From positions 1 to 13,664 of the forward strand of contig JABFXT010000307.1 in NCBI GenBank assembly GCA_013361595.1: a stretch of DNA of 13,664 nucleotides. The letters are read 5' to 3'. A program made the translations under genes and the position numbers. Positions within the stretch are counted from its first letter, which is position 1, and every line of letters begins with the position of its first letter. This stretch comes from Nocardia sp. (GTDB lineage: Bacteria > Actinomycetota > Actinomycetes > Mycobacteriales > Mycobacteriaceae). The notes below the pieces were generated by a model. That model ran no database searches, was not told the DNA's origin, and worked only from the letters and a program-made list of their open reading frames with translations. Positions 1-9,358 of the stretch are shown one piece after another.

Positions 1-147
1 CTGACCACCCATCTGGGGGTTGTTCTCGGACGGTCCGGGCAGACCACGAACTCGGACACCCGGCCGTAGCCCGGTACCACCACTCGGCGGATGTTCCGTA
101 CCGGTTCCGGTCGTCCGCCCGGGTCCGACCCGCACGACCGCCGACCC
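1..147. other. Unassigned flank left of hisI terminator
   Basis: No gene can be supported here. Plus-strand frame 1 is open from the window edge to a TAG at 67-69 and could be the last 22 codons of a gene converging on hisI, but the fragment has no recognisable motif. Short minus-strand GTG-initiated frames also exist and cannot be judged. Beyond the hisI terminator nothing else is visible. Confidence 0.3.
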
Positions 148-175
148 GAAAACACCGGAGCCCCTGCGGCTCCGG
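148..175 (-). terminator. Rho-independent terminator of the hisA-impA-hisF-hisI arm
   Basis: Read on the minus strand, a perfect 8-bp G+C-rich stem (CCGGAGCC / GGCTCCGG, 155-162 with 168-175) with a 5-base loop is followed at once by TGTTTTC. It starts 5 bases past the hisI stop codon. A real T-tract is uncommon in DNA this GC-rich, so this is a strong intrinsic terminator call. Confidence 0.85.
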
Positions 176-180
176 CGGCC

Positions 181-552
181 TCAGTCCGTGCCGGGCACCG
201 GCTGCTCCGCCGCCAGCAGCACATCGGTATCGAAGCAGGTGTGCGTACCGGTGTGACAGGCCGCGCCCTCTTGATCCACGACCAGCAGCACGGTGTCACC
301 GTCACAGTCCAGCCGGACCTCGTGCACGTACTGCGTATGTCCGGAAGTCTCGCCTTTCACCCAGTACTGCTGCCGGGATCGCGAATAGTAGGTGGCCCGC
401 CGGGTGGCCAGGGTGCGGGCCAGCGCCTCGTCGTCCATCCAGGCCATCATCAGGACATCGCCGGTCGATCTCTCCTGGGCGACGGCGGCCACCAGACCTG
501 CCTCGTTGCGCTTGAGCCGGGACGCGATCGCCGGATCGAGGATCCGATCCAT
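181..552 (-). CDS. hisI: Phosphoribosyl-AMP cyclohydrolase HisI
   Basis: Opens the adenine ring of phosphoribosyl-AMP to give ProFAR, the third step of histidine synthesis, in the cytoplasm. The 123-residue protein has the short monofunctional HisI length, with no fused HisE pyrophosphohydrolase domain. Visible motifs are the [16 protein letters not shown] segment (57-71), the metal-binding DCDGD cluster (D82, D84, D86, with C83 between them), and the zinc-site stretch [10 protein letters not shown] with C99 and C106. The ATG shares one base with the hisF stop codon (TGATG), which argues for translational coupling and fixes the start. It is the last gene of the left his arm and is followed by a strong terminator. 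hisE is not in the window; in related actinobacteria it sits elsewhere with hisG. Confidence 0.97.
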   Translation of the reverse strand: MDRILDPAIASRLKRNEAGLVAAVAQERSTGDVLMMAWMDDEALARTLATRRATYYSRSRQQYWVKGETSGHTQYVHEVRLDCDGDTVLLVVDQEGAACHTGTHTCFDTDVLLAAEQPVPGTD

Positions 553-1322
553 CACCGCACCACCAGATCCGCCGTGCGCATGGCGTCCTTGACCTGCGGA
601 ATGGTCAGATCCCCGAAGTGGAACACACTGGCGGCCAGCACGGCGTCGGCACCCGCCCGTACGGCCGGAGCGAAATGGTCCACCGCCCCGGCACCACCCG
701 AGGCGATCACCGGAATCGAGACGGCGGCCCGCACCGCCTCGATCATCCGGAGATCGAACCCGGTTCTGGTGCCGTCGGCGTCCATCGAGTTGAGCAGGAT
801 CTCCCCCACTCCGAGTTCGGCGCCGCGGATCGCCCATTCGACCGCGTCGATTCCGGTGCCGCGGCGGCCGCCGTGGGTGGTGACCTCCCAGCCGGAGGGG
901 GTCGGCGGCTCGCCGGCCGGCACGGTGCGGGCATCGACGGACAACACGATGCACTGGGAGCCGAACCGCTGTGACATCTCGTGCAGTACCTCGGGACGGG
1001 CGATGGCGGCGGTGTTGACCGAGACCTTGTCCGCGCCCGCCCGCAACAGCCGGTCCACATCGTCGACGGTGCGCACCCCGCCACCGACGGTGAGCGGGAT
1101 GAAGATCTGTTCGGCGGTGCGGGTCACCACATCGAGCATGGTGCCGCGATCGCCGCTGGAGGCGGTGACATCGAGAAAGGTGAGCTCGTCGGCACCCTGG
1201 GCGTCGTAGGCCGCGGCGAGCTGCACCGGATCACCGGCATCGCGCAGATTCTGGAAGTTCACGCCCTTGACCACGCGCCCCGAATCGACATCCAGGCACG
1301 GAATCACCCGAGTAGCAAGCAT
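552..1322 (-). CDS. hisF: Imidazole glycerol phosphate synthase cyclase subunit HisF
   Basis: Cyclase half of IGP synthase: it uses ammonia delivered by HisH to turn PRFAR into imidazole glycerol phosphate and AICAR. The 256-residue (beta/alpha)8 barrel has the family length and both catalytic aspartates, D11 in the IPCLDVD start and D130 in LSVDART. Phosphate-binding loops are seen at TVGGGVRT (78-85) and IASGGAGA near the C terminus. A GGAG Shine-Dalgarno sequence lies about 6 bases before the ATG. Upstream, 64 bases separate it from impA and hold a small ORF (1304-1387) whose 3' end overlaps the hisF start by 19 bases. Its partner hisH lies 8 kb away on the other strand, which is unusual because the two subunits act 1:1. 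Confidence 0.97.
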   Translation of the reverse strand: MLATRVIPCLDVDSGRVVKGVNFQNLRDAGDPVQLAAAYDAQGADELTFLDVTASSGDRGTMLDVVTRTAEQIFIPLTVGGGVRTVDDVDRLLRAGADKVSVNTAAIARPEVLHEMSQRFGSQCIVLSVDARTVPAGEPPTPSGWEVTTHGGRRGTGIDAVEWAIRGAELGVGEILLNSMDADGTRTGFDLRMIEAVRAAVSIPVIASGGAGAVDHFAPAVRAGADAVLAASVFHFGDLTIPQVKDAMRTADLVVR

Positions 1323-1387
1323 TGGTTCTCCATCGAAGCGGGAAGATGCGGCCCGCGGAGGCCGCAGCGAAGGCGGAGGTACCGCAT
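1304..1387 (-). CDS. Putative small ORF (27 aa) between impA and hisF
   Basis: A short frame whose ATG shares one base with the impA stop codon (TGATG) and whose TGA lies 19 bases inside hisF. It starts [12 protein letters not shown], nearly the same as the start of the small ORF between hisB and hisH. The N-terminal part is encoded by a 30-base repeat (1355-1384). The product would be short and basic at the N terminus, with a MENQCLLLG tail read out of frame from hisF sequence. No strong Shine-Dalgarno precedes it, so any translation would be by coupling from impA. It may instead be a dispersed intergenic repeat that merely reads as protein. Real translation is unproven. Confidence 0.35.
   Translation of the reverse strand: MRYLRLRCGLRGPHLPASMENQCLLLG
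1355..1384 (-). repeat. 30-base repeat, copy A (impA-hisF spacer)
   Basis: Read on the minus strand this matches 9248-9277 at 27 of 30 positions, including the uninterrupted 16-base core TACCTCCGCCTTCGCT. Both copies sit just downstream of a his-cluster stop codon, in the sense direction, and in the same codon frame. Copy A runs into a GCGGCC/GGCCGC inverted repeat (1349-1366) that copy B lacks. Confidence 0.8.
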
Positions 1388-2253
1388 CACAGGTACTGTT
1401 CCCCGCCGCGCGGGACCGTATCCATCCGGTCGGAAACGGCGGTGTACCCGCTGCCCCGGGTCGCGGCGATCATATCGAGCAGTTCGGCGTGCACACCCGG
1501 CGCGGCCGCCAGTACCGAACCGGATTCGATGGTCCAGTCGATACCCTCCAGATCGGTCACGATCCCGCCCGCACAGCGCACCATGAGCGCGCCGGCGGCG
1601 TTGTCCCACGGGTGGTGGCCGAAGACGATGGCCCCGCCGAGGGTGCCCTCCGCGGTGAAGGCCAGATCGATTCCGGTGGACCCGTGCATCCGCACCCGCG
1701 ACGACAGCGCGCTGAGTGTGCCGAGGACCCGGTGCCGGAACAGTCCGGGCACCCGGCCGGTGGATTCGATGTTGAAGGCGCCGAAACCGATCATCGCCTC
1801 GTCCAGCACGGCCGGTTCCAGCGGCGGCTGCGGTTTACCGTCGAGCAGCAGCGGACCACCCCGGACCGCGGCGTACCTGCGGTCCAGCGGCGGAAACCAG
1901 GCCAGGCCGATCACCGGTTCGCCGTCGCGGACCAGCGCCAGCAGCGTGCCGGTGAGCGGGTGCCCGTTCGAATAGTTGAAGGTGCCGTCGATGGGGTCCA
2001 GCACCCAGGCGGTGCCGCCGGTGAGCGCGGGGCCGCCGAATTCCTCACCGTGCACTTCGATACCGGTCCGGTCGAGGAGCCGGCCGGAGATGGTGCGTTC
2101 GAGTTCGAGATCCAGTTCGGTCGCGAAATCCCGGGACCCCTTGGCCACCGCGCTGGGTGCGCCCCGGCCCTCGAGGAACCGTTCGCTCACACCGTCGAGG
2201 ATCTCGGCGGCGGTGGCCATCAGCGTGGCCAGCTCGGTCTCTGCCCCGGTCAT
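1387..2253 (-). CDS. impA: Inositol-monophosphatase family protein ImpA
   Basis: Mg-dependent phosphatase of the inositol monophosphatase / HisN superfamily, 288 residues. Metal and phosphate motifs are complete: GEE (69-71), DPIDGT (86-91) and WDNAAG (216-221). Its place between hisA and hisF is that of impA in the mycobacterial his operon. By family knowledge the substrate could be inositol 1-phosphate (for phosphatidylinositol and mycothiol precursors) or histidinol phosphate, since actinobacterial HisN belongs to the same superfamily; the sequence alone does not decide. The ATG at 2253 lies 25 bases past the hisA stop, with only a weak purine-rich sequence before it. Its stop codon overlaps the ATG of a small ORF. 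Confidence is high for the family and moderate for the symbol. Confidence 0.88.
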   Translation of the reverse strand: MTGAETELATLMATAAEILDGVSERFLEGRGAPSAVAKGSRDFATELDLELERTISGRLLDRTGIEVHGEEFGGPALTGGTAWVLDPIDGTFNYSNGHPLTGTLLALVRDGEPVIGLAWFPPLDRRYAAVRGGPLLLDGKPQPPLEPAVLDEAMIGFGAFNIESTGRVPGLFRHRVLGTLSALSSRVRMHGSTGIDLAFTAEGTLGGAIVFGHHPWDNAAGALMVRCAGGIVTDLEGIDWTIESGSVLAAAPGVHAELLDMIAATRGSGYTAVSDRMDTVPRGGEQYL

Positions 2254-2278
2254 CGCCTCAGGCCCCGATCGTCGCGGT

Positions 2279-3010
2279 TCAACGGACAGCAGCCAGGGCC
2301 TCGGGGAGGGTGAACCGGCCCGCGTAGAGGGCTTTGCCCACGATCGCGCCCTCCACCCCGTCGGGCACCAGTTCGGCGATCGCGGTGAGATCGGCCAGTG
2401 CGGAGACCCCGCCGGAGGCGATCACCGGCGCGTCGGTGGCCATACACACTTCGCGCAGCAGATCCAGGTTCGGCCCGGTGAGGGTGCCGTCCTTGGTGAC
2501 ATCGGTGACGACGTACCGGGAGCATCCGTCACGCTCCAGGCGTTCGAGCACCTCCCACAGGTCACCGCCGTCGCTGACCCAGCCGCGTCCGCGCAGCCGG
2601 TACTCCCCGTCGACCTTCTGTACATCCAGTCCGACCGCGACCCGCTCGCCGTACTCCGCGATGGCCCGGGCGCACCACTGCGGATCCTCCAGCGCGGCGG
2701 TACCGAGGTTGACCCGGGCGCAGCCCGTGGCCATGGCGGCCTTCAGCGATTCGTCGTCGCGGATACCGCCGGAGAGTTCGACGGCCACGTCCAGTTCACC
2801 GACGACGGCGGCGAGCAGTTCACGATTGGACCCGCGGCCGAACGCCGCGTCCAGATCGACCAGATGGACCCATTGCGCCCCCGACTCCTGCCAGGCGAGC
2901 GCCGCGTCGCGGGGCGAACCGTAACTGGTTTCACTGCCCGCCGCGCCCTGTACCAGGCGGACGGCCTCTCCATTGGCGACATCGACAGCGGGCAGCAGCA
3001 CAAGACTCAC
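2279..3010 (-). CDS. hisA: ProFAR isomerase, probably bifunctional HisA/TrpF (PriA)
   Basis: Isomerises ProFAR to PRFAR. In actinobacteria without trpF the same enzyme (PriA) also isomerises phosphoribosyl anthranilate for tryptophan synthesis. The 243-residue barrel has the catalytic aspartates D10 (LLPAVDV) and D174 (TKDGT), and R18, R142 and W144, which match PriA residues known to contact both substrates. The [21 protein letters not shown] and RGRGW segments are PriA-like. Translation starts at GTG; a -10 box lies 7 bases upstream and no Shine-Dalgarno exists, so the mRNA is probably leaderless. It is the first gene of the left arm, whereas in mycobacteria it directly follows hisH. Bifunctionality is inferred from the subfamily, not proven. 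Confidence 0.95.
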   Translation of the reverse strand: MSLVLLPAVDVANGEAVRLVQGAAGSETSYGSPRDAALAWQESGAQWVHLVDLDAAFGRGSNRELLAAVVGELDVAVELSGGIRDDESLKAAMATGCARVNLGTAALEDPQWCARAIAEYGERVAVGLDVQKVDGEYRLRGRGWVSDGGDLWEVLERLERDGCSRYVVTDVTKDGTLTGPNLDLLREVCMATDAPVIASGGVSALADLTAIAELVPDGVEGAIVGKALYAGRFTLPEALAAVR

Positions 3011-3017
3011 TCGGAAC

Positions 3018-3023
3018 AGCCTA
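3018..3023 (-). promoter_or_regulatory. -10 box for leaderless hisA transcript
   Basis: Minus-strand TAGGCT (actinobacterial TANNNT) ends 7 bases before the hisA GTG, so transcription should begin at or next to the start codon. No -35 consensus is seen. hisD on the other arm has the same hexamer. Confidence 0.65.
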
Positions 3024-3176
3024 GTAGGTGCGGCCGGTCGGGGCCCCTCCGCAGTCCGCCCCGGCCCGGGGCGGCCGCGGCGGCGCGCCCGGTTGCCCGT
3101 TGTTCGCCCGTGACGTGCGCTGCCCGCCGGTCCCGTTCACCCGACCGCCGCGCCCCGCCCCCTGGGCGCCCGTTAA

Positions 3177-3188
3177 GGTGACATCACC
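3177..3188. promoter_or_regulatory. Palindrome GGTGA-CA-TCACC upstream of kinase
   Basis: A 5-2-5 perfect inverted repeat in the 291-base gap between the divergent hisA and kinase starts, 24 bases before the candidate kinase -10 box. It could be an operator, but nothing identifies a binding protein. The rest of this gap (about 3030-3175) is very GC-rich, includes the palindrome CCCCGGCCCGGGG (3059-3071), and shows no gene. Confidence 0.3.
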
Positions 3189-3212
3189 CACTGGGGCGGT
3201 CGAGGTGCCCGC

Positions 3213-3218
3213 TACACT
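3213..3218 (+). promoter_or_regulatory. Candidate -10 box for kinase transcript
   Basis: TACACT fits TANNNT in the intergenic gap. Transcription would start near 3225, leaving a leader of about 60-75 bases that contains the 9-codon ORF at 3252. No convincing -35 hexamer is seen at 16-19 bases upstream. Confidence 0.4.
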
Positions 3219-3251
3219 CGTCCCGAACGCGTGAGTGGTCAAGGACGCGTC

Positions 3252-3281
3252 ATGTCACGATTTCGAGAAGGTTCGGAGTAG
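3252..3281 (+). CDS. Possible 9-aa leader ORF, or true kinase N terminus in a shifted frame
   Basis: ATG at 3252 has a good Shine-Dalgarno (AAGGA, 6 bases away) and reads MSRFREGSE then TAG at 3279-3281. The stop falls just before the kinase sequence, which is open in another frame. One extra G next to the stop, or a -1 shift there, would fuse this start in frame to the kinase. It is therefore either a leader peptide ending at the kinase start or evidence of an indel. It is too short to judge as a protein. Confidence 0.3.
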   Translation: MSRFREGSE

Positions 3282-3301
3282 GCGCCATCGATACCGGTCA
3301 G

Positions 3302-4876
3302 TTGATCGCGGATCACTACCGCCTGGTCGAGCAGATTGGTAGCGGCGGCACAGGCGTGGTCTGGCGTGCCGTCGACGAACGTCTGCAACGGTCGGTGGCG
3401 ATCAAACAGATCCACATCAAACCCAGTCTGCCGCCCGCCGAGCGCGATGTGCTCCGCCAGCGCGCGACCCGGGAAGCCCGCAACGCGGCCCGGTTCCAGC
3501 ACCCCAATGCCATTGTGGTCTTCGATATCACCGAACACGGCGGCGATCCGTGCCTGGTGATGGAGTACATGAAATCCCGCAGCCTGGCGCAGGTGCTCTC
3601 GGCGCAGGGCCCGCTGCCGCTCGCGCAGGTGGCCCGTATCGGCGAACAGGTGGCCTCGGCGCTCATCGCGGCGCATCAGGCCGGCATCGTGCACCGCGAT
3701 GTGAAGCCGGGCAATGTCCTGCTCGACGATCACGGCACCGTCAAGATCACCGATTTCGGTATCTCCCGGGCCACCGGCGATGTCACACTCACCGAGACCG
3801 GCCTGATCTGCGGTACCGCCGCGTATCTGGCCCCGGAGGTGGCGCGCGGTTCCGATCCGACGCCCGCCGCAGACGTATTCGCCCTCGGCGCCACTCTTTT
3901 CCACGCTCTCGAAGGCGAACCGCCCTTCGGATCCGGTAATCCGCTCAAGGTGCTCTACGCGGCGGCCAACGGCCAGGTGAGCGAACCGCAGAACGCCGGG
4001 CCCGCTACCGATTTCGTACTGGACCTGCTGAGCTCCGATCCGCGGGACCGGCCGACTATGCGTGAGGCCCGGGAAGCGCTGGCCCGTTTCGCGGGCTACG
4101 ACAGCGCGGCGTCCGAGCACGCCGGTTTCGTTCCGGCCCGCGAGGCCTTCGACCGCAACGGCCACGATCGCAACGGCCACGGCGGCGCCGCGGTCAGCAC
4201 CATGGAATCCCCGGCGCCCGGCCGGTACGGCGGCCCGGGCGAGGTTGCTCCGCCCCGGCGCCGGACCGAACCGCGGTCGGCGGGCCGCAACGGCCAGGAC
4301 GCCCGGCCGCCGCGCCGGCCGGCCAACCATCCGCCGACGAGCACCCAACCGGTCGCCCGCAGATCCGACGGCAACGGCGGGGTCAAACGAGCCGTGATAA
4401 TCGGCGGTATCGCCGGGGTCGCGGTCGTCGGCGGAGTGCTGTTCTTCAATTCCTCCGATTCCGGGGACAGCGGGTCGGCGCAGGCGGATACCTCGACCAG
4501 CGCCACCGTCTCGAACTCCCCCGATACCCCCGCCGCGAACAGCCCGGCGCTCGGATCCACACCCAGTACCGGCTCGGTCGAATGGGTACAGGCCGGTCAG
4601 CTGATCGAACAGTTCTATCTCGACCCCACCGGTTCGTGGTCGCTGCTGACCCCGGCCGCGCAGCAGGCCTACGGCAGCCAGCAGGAGTTCCAGCAGTACT
4701 GGTCGACCCGGACCGTGCAGAACTTCAGTCGGATCGAGGCCTACAAGGGCAACAACCCCGACGGCTCGGTGGATATGCGGGTGAACAACCTCAGCTACGG
4801 CGGCCAGACCAGCAATCCGACGCTGCGGGTCATCAGCTCCGGCGGCACCCTGCTGATCGACAGCGATACCCACTGA
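3302..4876 (+). CDS. Transmembrane Ser/Thr protein kinase (PknB-type kinase domain)
   Basis: Eukaryotic-like kinase predicted to phosphorylate Ser/Thr residues of cytoplasmic proteins in response to an outside signal. From a TTG start it has 524 residues. The kinase domain (about 6-263) is complete: GSGGTG loop (13-18), VAIK lysine K35, E58, HRDVKPGN (131-138), DFG (151-153), threonines 162, 164 and 166 in the activation loop, and APE (177-179). A Pro/Arg/Gly-rich linker (about 270-360) is followed by one membrane helix (364-382), a Ser/Thr-rich stalk, and an outer domain (about 427-524) that looks NTF2-like and is not PASTA. The start is doubtful: TTG at 3302 has no Shine-Dalgarno, while ATC at 3287 has GGAG 8 bases before it. 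A hairpin follows the gene. Target and ligand are unknown. Confidence 0.93.
   Translation: MIADHYRLVEQIGSGGTGVVWRAVDERLQRSVAIKQIHIKPSLPPAERDVLRQRATREARNAARFQHPNAIVVFDITEHGGDPCLVMEYMKSRSLAQVLSAQGPLPLAQVARIGEQVASALIAAHQAGIVHRDVKPGNVLLDDHGTVKITDFGISRATGDVTLTETGLICGTAAYLAPEVARGSDPTPAADVFALGATLFHALEGEPPFGSGNPLKVLYAAANGQVSEPQNAGPATDFVLDLLSSDPRDRPTMREAREALARFAGYDSAASEHAGFVPAREAFDRNGHDRNGHGGAAVSTMESPAPGRYGGPGEVAPPRRRTEPRSAGRNGQDARPPRRPANHPPTSTQPVARRSDGNGGVKRAVIIGGIAGVAVVGGVLFFNSSDSGDSGSAQADTSTSATVSNSPDTPAANSPALGSTPSTGSVEWVQAGQLIEQFYLDPTGSWSLLTPAAQQAYGSQQEFQQYWSTRTVQNFSRIEAYKGNNPDGSVDMRVNNLSYGGQTSNPTLRVISSGGTLLIDSDTH
4151..4180 (+). repeat. 15-bp tandem duplication in kinase linker
   Basis: Two copies of GAYCGCAACGGCCAC (14 of 15 bases identical) encode DRNGH twice. 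They lie in the disordered juxtamembrane linker, so the change is probably neutral and may vary in copy number between strains. Confidence 0.8.
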
Positions 4877-4888
4877 GACCACCGGTCG

Positions 4889-4906
4889 GCTCCGGGAGAC
4901 CGGAGC
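4889..4906 (+). terminator. Hairpin after kinase gene
   Basis: GCTCCGG and CCGGAGC pair in a perfect 7-bp stem with a GAGA loop, 12 bases past the kinase stop. There is no T-tract. It separates the kinase from the next gene, which has its own -10 box 10 bases on. Confidence 0.55.
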
Positions 4907-4916
4907 ACGGCCGGGT

Positions 4917-4922
4917 TATGGT
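4917..4922 (+). promoter_or_regulatory. -10 box for leaderless maleylpyruvate-isomerase-family gene
   Basis: TATGGT lies exactly 7 bases before the ATG at 4930, the same geometry as hisA. This favours 4930 as the start over the in-frame ATG at 4918 or GTG at 4921, which fall within the promoter box. Confidence 0.6.
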
Positions 4923-4929
4923 GTGCGGC

Positions 4930-5532
4930 ATGGATATCCGGGGGATGTTCGCCGCCGAACGCGCCGAAATGACCGCCCTGCTGCAGGAGCTGACCGAGGC
5001 GGAATGGGATGCGCCCACGCTGTGCACCGGCTGGCGGGTCCGGGAACTGGTGGCGCACCTGCGCTACGACAGCATCCCGCTGACCGCGTACGCCCGGATC
5101 ACCCTCGGTAACCGTTTCTCGATCGACGGTGTCAACAACGCCATGGCGGCGGTCGGGGCACAACGCGCACCGCGGCAGCTGCTGGACGAGTTCATCGCGG
5201 CACCGGGTTCGGTATCGCGCTGGTGGCCCCGCCTCGGCCTGGCCGATCTGTTCGTCCACCAGCAGGATATCCGCCGCCCGCTCGGCCGGACCAGGGAAAT
5301 CCCGGCCGATCGGCTGCGCGCCGTCCTCGATCGGCCCGACCCGTTCGCCCGCCCCTGGCGGTATATGAAGGGGTTACAGTTCGCCGCGACAGATTTCGAC
5401 TGGGTCAAGGGGTCCGGTCCTGCGGTACGGGGGCGGGGCGAGGCGCTAGCGTTGGCGATGGTAGGCCGTCCGGTGGTCCTCGACGAACTCGAGGGCGAGG
5501 GGGTGGCGGAACTGCGTCGCCGCTGCAGCTGA
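4930..5532 (+). CDS. Maleylpyruvate isomerase / mycothiol-dependent enzyme family protein
   Basis: A 200-residue protein of the DinB-like four-helix fold, matching the actinobacterial TIGR03083 style. The N terminus has LCTGWRVRELVAHL with metal-ligand candidate H43, and the middle has LADLFVHQQDIRRPLG with H110 and D113. Characterised relatives use a divalent metal and mycothiol (maleylpyruvate isomerase, mycothiol S-transferases), but most family members have unknown substrates and nothing here identifies one. The start is taken at ATG 4930 from the leaderless promoter geometry. The following DUF1579-like gene begins 36 bases on in the same direction and is probably cotranscribed. Function in metabolism or detoxification is inference only. 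Confidence 0.82.
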   Translation: MDIRGMFAAERAEMTALLQELTEAEWDAPTLCTGWRVRELVAHLRYDSIPLTAYARITLGNRFSIDGVNNAMAAVGAQRAPRQLLDEFIAAPGSVSRWWPRLGLADLFVHQQDIRRPLGRTREIPADRLRAVLDRPDPFARPWRYMKGLQFAATDFDWVKGSGPAVRGRGEALALAMVGRPVVLDELEGEGVAELRRRCS

Positions 5533-5568
5533 ACACCAGAGTTCGCTCCACCGATGGGAGACGCGAAC

Positions 5569-6000
5569 ATGACCGAGTCCGCGCTGTCCGCGATGGGCAG
5601 GATGACCGGTGAATGGAAGACGACCACGACCCTGTACCCCGATCTCACCGGGCATACGGCGATCGAGTGGATGCCCGACGCGCGGTTTCTGACCGTCCGC
5701 TACACGGTCCCGGATCCCGGGGTCAGCTGGACGTGGCTCGTCGGCGCCGACGATCTGTACCAGGAGCGCCTCGTCATCCTGCACTACGACCAGTTCGGTG
5801 AACACCGTGTCTACCAGGGTTCCTTCGACGGACCGTTGTGGCGGGTGTGGCGCGATGCGCCCGGTCAGTCCCAGCGGTTCACCGGGAATCTGGATGAGAC
5901 GGGGACCACATTCCGCGCCACCTGGGAGCGCTCGGACTCCGAACTGGATCCGCGCAGCTGGGAGCACTGGCTCGATTTCGTCTACACGCGGATCTCCTGA
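5569..6000 (+). CDS. DUF1579-like small protein of unknown function
   Basis: A 143-residue soluble protein rich in Trp and Tyr with alternating short strands, as expected for a lipocalin- or calycin-like beta barrel. The GRMTGEWKTTTTLYPDLTG start and the HWLDFVYTRIS end resemble DUF1579-type proteins; this is recognition by eye and could be wrong. There is no signal peptide or membrane helix. ATG 5569 is chosen because GGGAG lies about 9 bases before it; ATG 5554 in the same frame would put the ribosome site inside the gene. It follows the maleylpyruvate-isomerase-family gene by 36 bases, so the two are probably one transcript. The role is unknown. Confidence 0.75.
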   Translation: MTESALSAMGRMTGEWKTTTTLYPDLTGHTAIEWMPDARFLTVRYTVPDPGVSWTWLVGADDLYQERLVILHYDQFGEHRVYQGSFDGPLWRVWRDAPGQSQRFTGNLDETGTTFRATWERSDSELDPRSWEHWLDFVYTRIS

Positions 6001-6037
6001 TCACCGACCACGCGGATATTCGGTGGTAGCGGCCCGT

Positions 6038-6043
6038 TAGGCT
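6038..6043 (+). promoter_or_regulatory. -10 box for the hisD-C-B-H arm
   Basis: TAGGCT, the same hexamer as the hisA promoter, lies 54 bases before the hisD ATG. Transcription would start near 6050, leaving a leader of about 47 bases with an AAGGA ribosome site at 6082. The leader is too short for a T-box and holds no run of His codons, so histidine attenuation is unlikely. No clear -35 is seen. Confidence 0.5.
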
Positions 6044-6097
6044 TGAACCGCACCCTGTGCTGATGTACCCAGGCCGGAGACAAGGACCGAAACCACC

Positions 6098-8589
<2,492 letters not shown>

Positions 8590-8609
8590 TCACCGAGACG
8601 GAAGAGAGT

Positions 8610-9242
8610 ATGAACCGAACCGCGCGGGTGGAGCGCACCACCTCCGAATCCAGCATCGTGGTGGATCTGAACCTGGACGGCACCGGCCGAACCGATATCT
8701 CGACCGGCGTCCCGTTCTACGACCATATGCTCACCGCGCTCGGCGCCCACGCCAGCTTCGATCTGACGGTACGCGCCGACGGCGATATCGAGATCGAAGC
8801 GCATCACACGGTCGAGGACACCGCCATCGTGTTCGGACAGGCGCTCGGGCAGGCACTCGGCGACAAGAAAGGCATCCGCCGGTTCGGCGACGCCTATATT
8901 CCGATGGACGAGACGCTGGCGCATGCCGCGGTCGACGTCTCCGGACGGCCCTACTGTGTGCACACCGGCGAACCGGACCATCTACTGCACGCCGTGATAC
9001 CCGGCGCGCCGGTCCGGGGTCGCAACGATCCCGGGGCCCCGTACTCGACGGTGCTCAATCGGCACGTCTTCGAATCGATCGCCCTCAACGCCCGGATCGC
9101 GCTGCACGTCCGGGTGCTCTACGGCCGCGACCAGCATCACGTGACGGAGGCGGAGTACAAGGCGGTGGCCCGCGCGCTGCGCGCCGCCGTGGAGCCCGAT
9201 CCGCGCGTACAGGGTGTGCCGTCGACCAAGGGAGCGCTGTAA
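8610..9242 (+). CDS. hisB: Imidazoleglycerol-phosphate dehydratase HisB
   Basis: Manganese enzyme that removes water from IGP to give imidazole acetol phosphate. This is the 210-residue monofunctional form, without the N-terminal phosphatase domain of enterobacterial HisB, so histidinol phosphatase must come from another gene. Metal-binding motifs are GVPFYDHML (33-41), HHTVED (65-70) and DQHHVTE (174-180). The ATG has GGAAGAG about 4 bases upstream and lies 20 bases after hisC. The TAA stop shares a base with the ATG of a small ORF (TAATG), followed by hisH. In mycobacteria hisB and hisH are adjacent without a recognised gene between them. Confidence 0.97.
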   Translation: MNRTARVERTTSESSIVVDLNLDGTGRTDISTGVPFYDHMLTALGAHASFDLTVRADGDIEIEAHHTVEDTAIVFGQALGQALGDKKGIRRFGDAYIPMDETLAHAAVDVSGRPYCVHTGEPDHLLHAVIPGAPVRGRNDPGAPYSTVLNRHVFESIALNARIALHVRVLYGRDQHHVTEAEYKAVARALRAAVEPDPRVQGVPSTKGAL

Positions 9243-9358
9243 TGCTGCGATACCTCCGCCTTCGCTCCGGCCTCGGCATCCCGACAGCGAGCCGCGGCGA
9301 GGAAGTTGCCGGGTACCTTCGCGAATCGCGGGTACGCCGGGGAGGGGAAGCGCTATGA
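9242..9358 (+). CDS. Putative coupled small ORF (38 aa) between hisB and hisH
   Basis: This frame exactly fills the hisB-hisH spacer. Its ATG shares a base with the hisB stop (TAATG), and its stop overlaps the hisH start (ATGA). A good Shine-Dalgarno (AAGGGAG, 7 bases before the ATG) sits in the end of hisB. The product would be small and basic, starting [12 protein letters not shown] and ending RVRRGGEAL, without a signal peptide, helix or known domain. Its first codons are copy B of the 30-base repeat also found after impA. It could be a translated micropeptide, a ribosome relay that couples hisB to hisH, or a repeat insertion that happens to be open. Start and end overlaps favour translation; homology is unknown. 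Confidence 0.45.
   Translation: MLRYLRLRSGLGIPTASRGEEVAGYLRESRVRRGGEAL
9248..9277 (+). repeat. 30-base repeat, copy B (hisB-hisH spacer)
   Basis: It matches the minus-strand sequence of 1355-1384 at 27 of 30 bases, with the same 16-base core TACCTCCGCCTTCGCT. It lies 6 bases past the hisB stop. A partial echo (GGTACCTTCGC) occurs 60 bases further on, near 9310, followed by a second GGGTAC. Confidence 0.8.

Noticed and set aside
91..1209. Long plus-strand open frame (372 codons) across hisI and hisF
   Set aside because: It is antisense to two complete, motif-bearing enzymes; its translation is Arg/Pro/Gly-rich without domains, as expected for GC-rich shadow frames.
1349..1366. GCGGCC/GGCCGC inverted repeat in the impA-hisF spacer as a terminator
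   Set aside because: The stem is short with no T-tract, and the adjacent hisF and hisI genes need read-through from hisA since no other promoter is evident.
3239..4882. 547-codon minus-strand frame opposite the kinase gene
   Set aside because: The plus strand encodes a complete kinase with all catalytic motifs; the antisense product shows no recognisable domain or promoter.
6001..6097. Histidine attenuator or T-box upstream of hisD
   Set aside because: The predicted leader is about 47 bases, with no run of His codons, no specifier or antiterminator structure and no T-tract hairpin.
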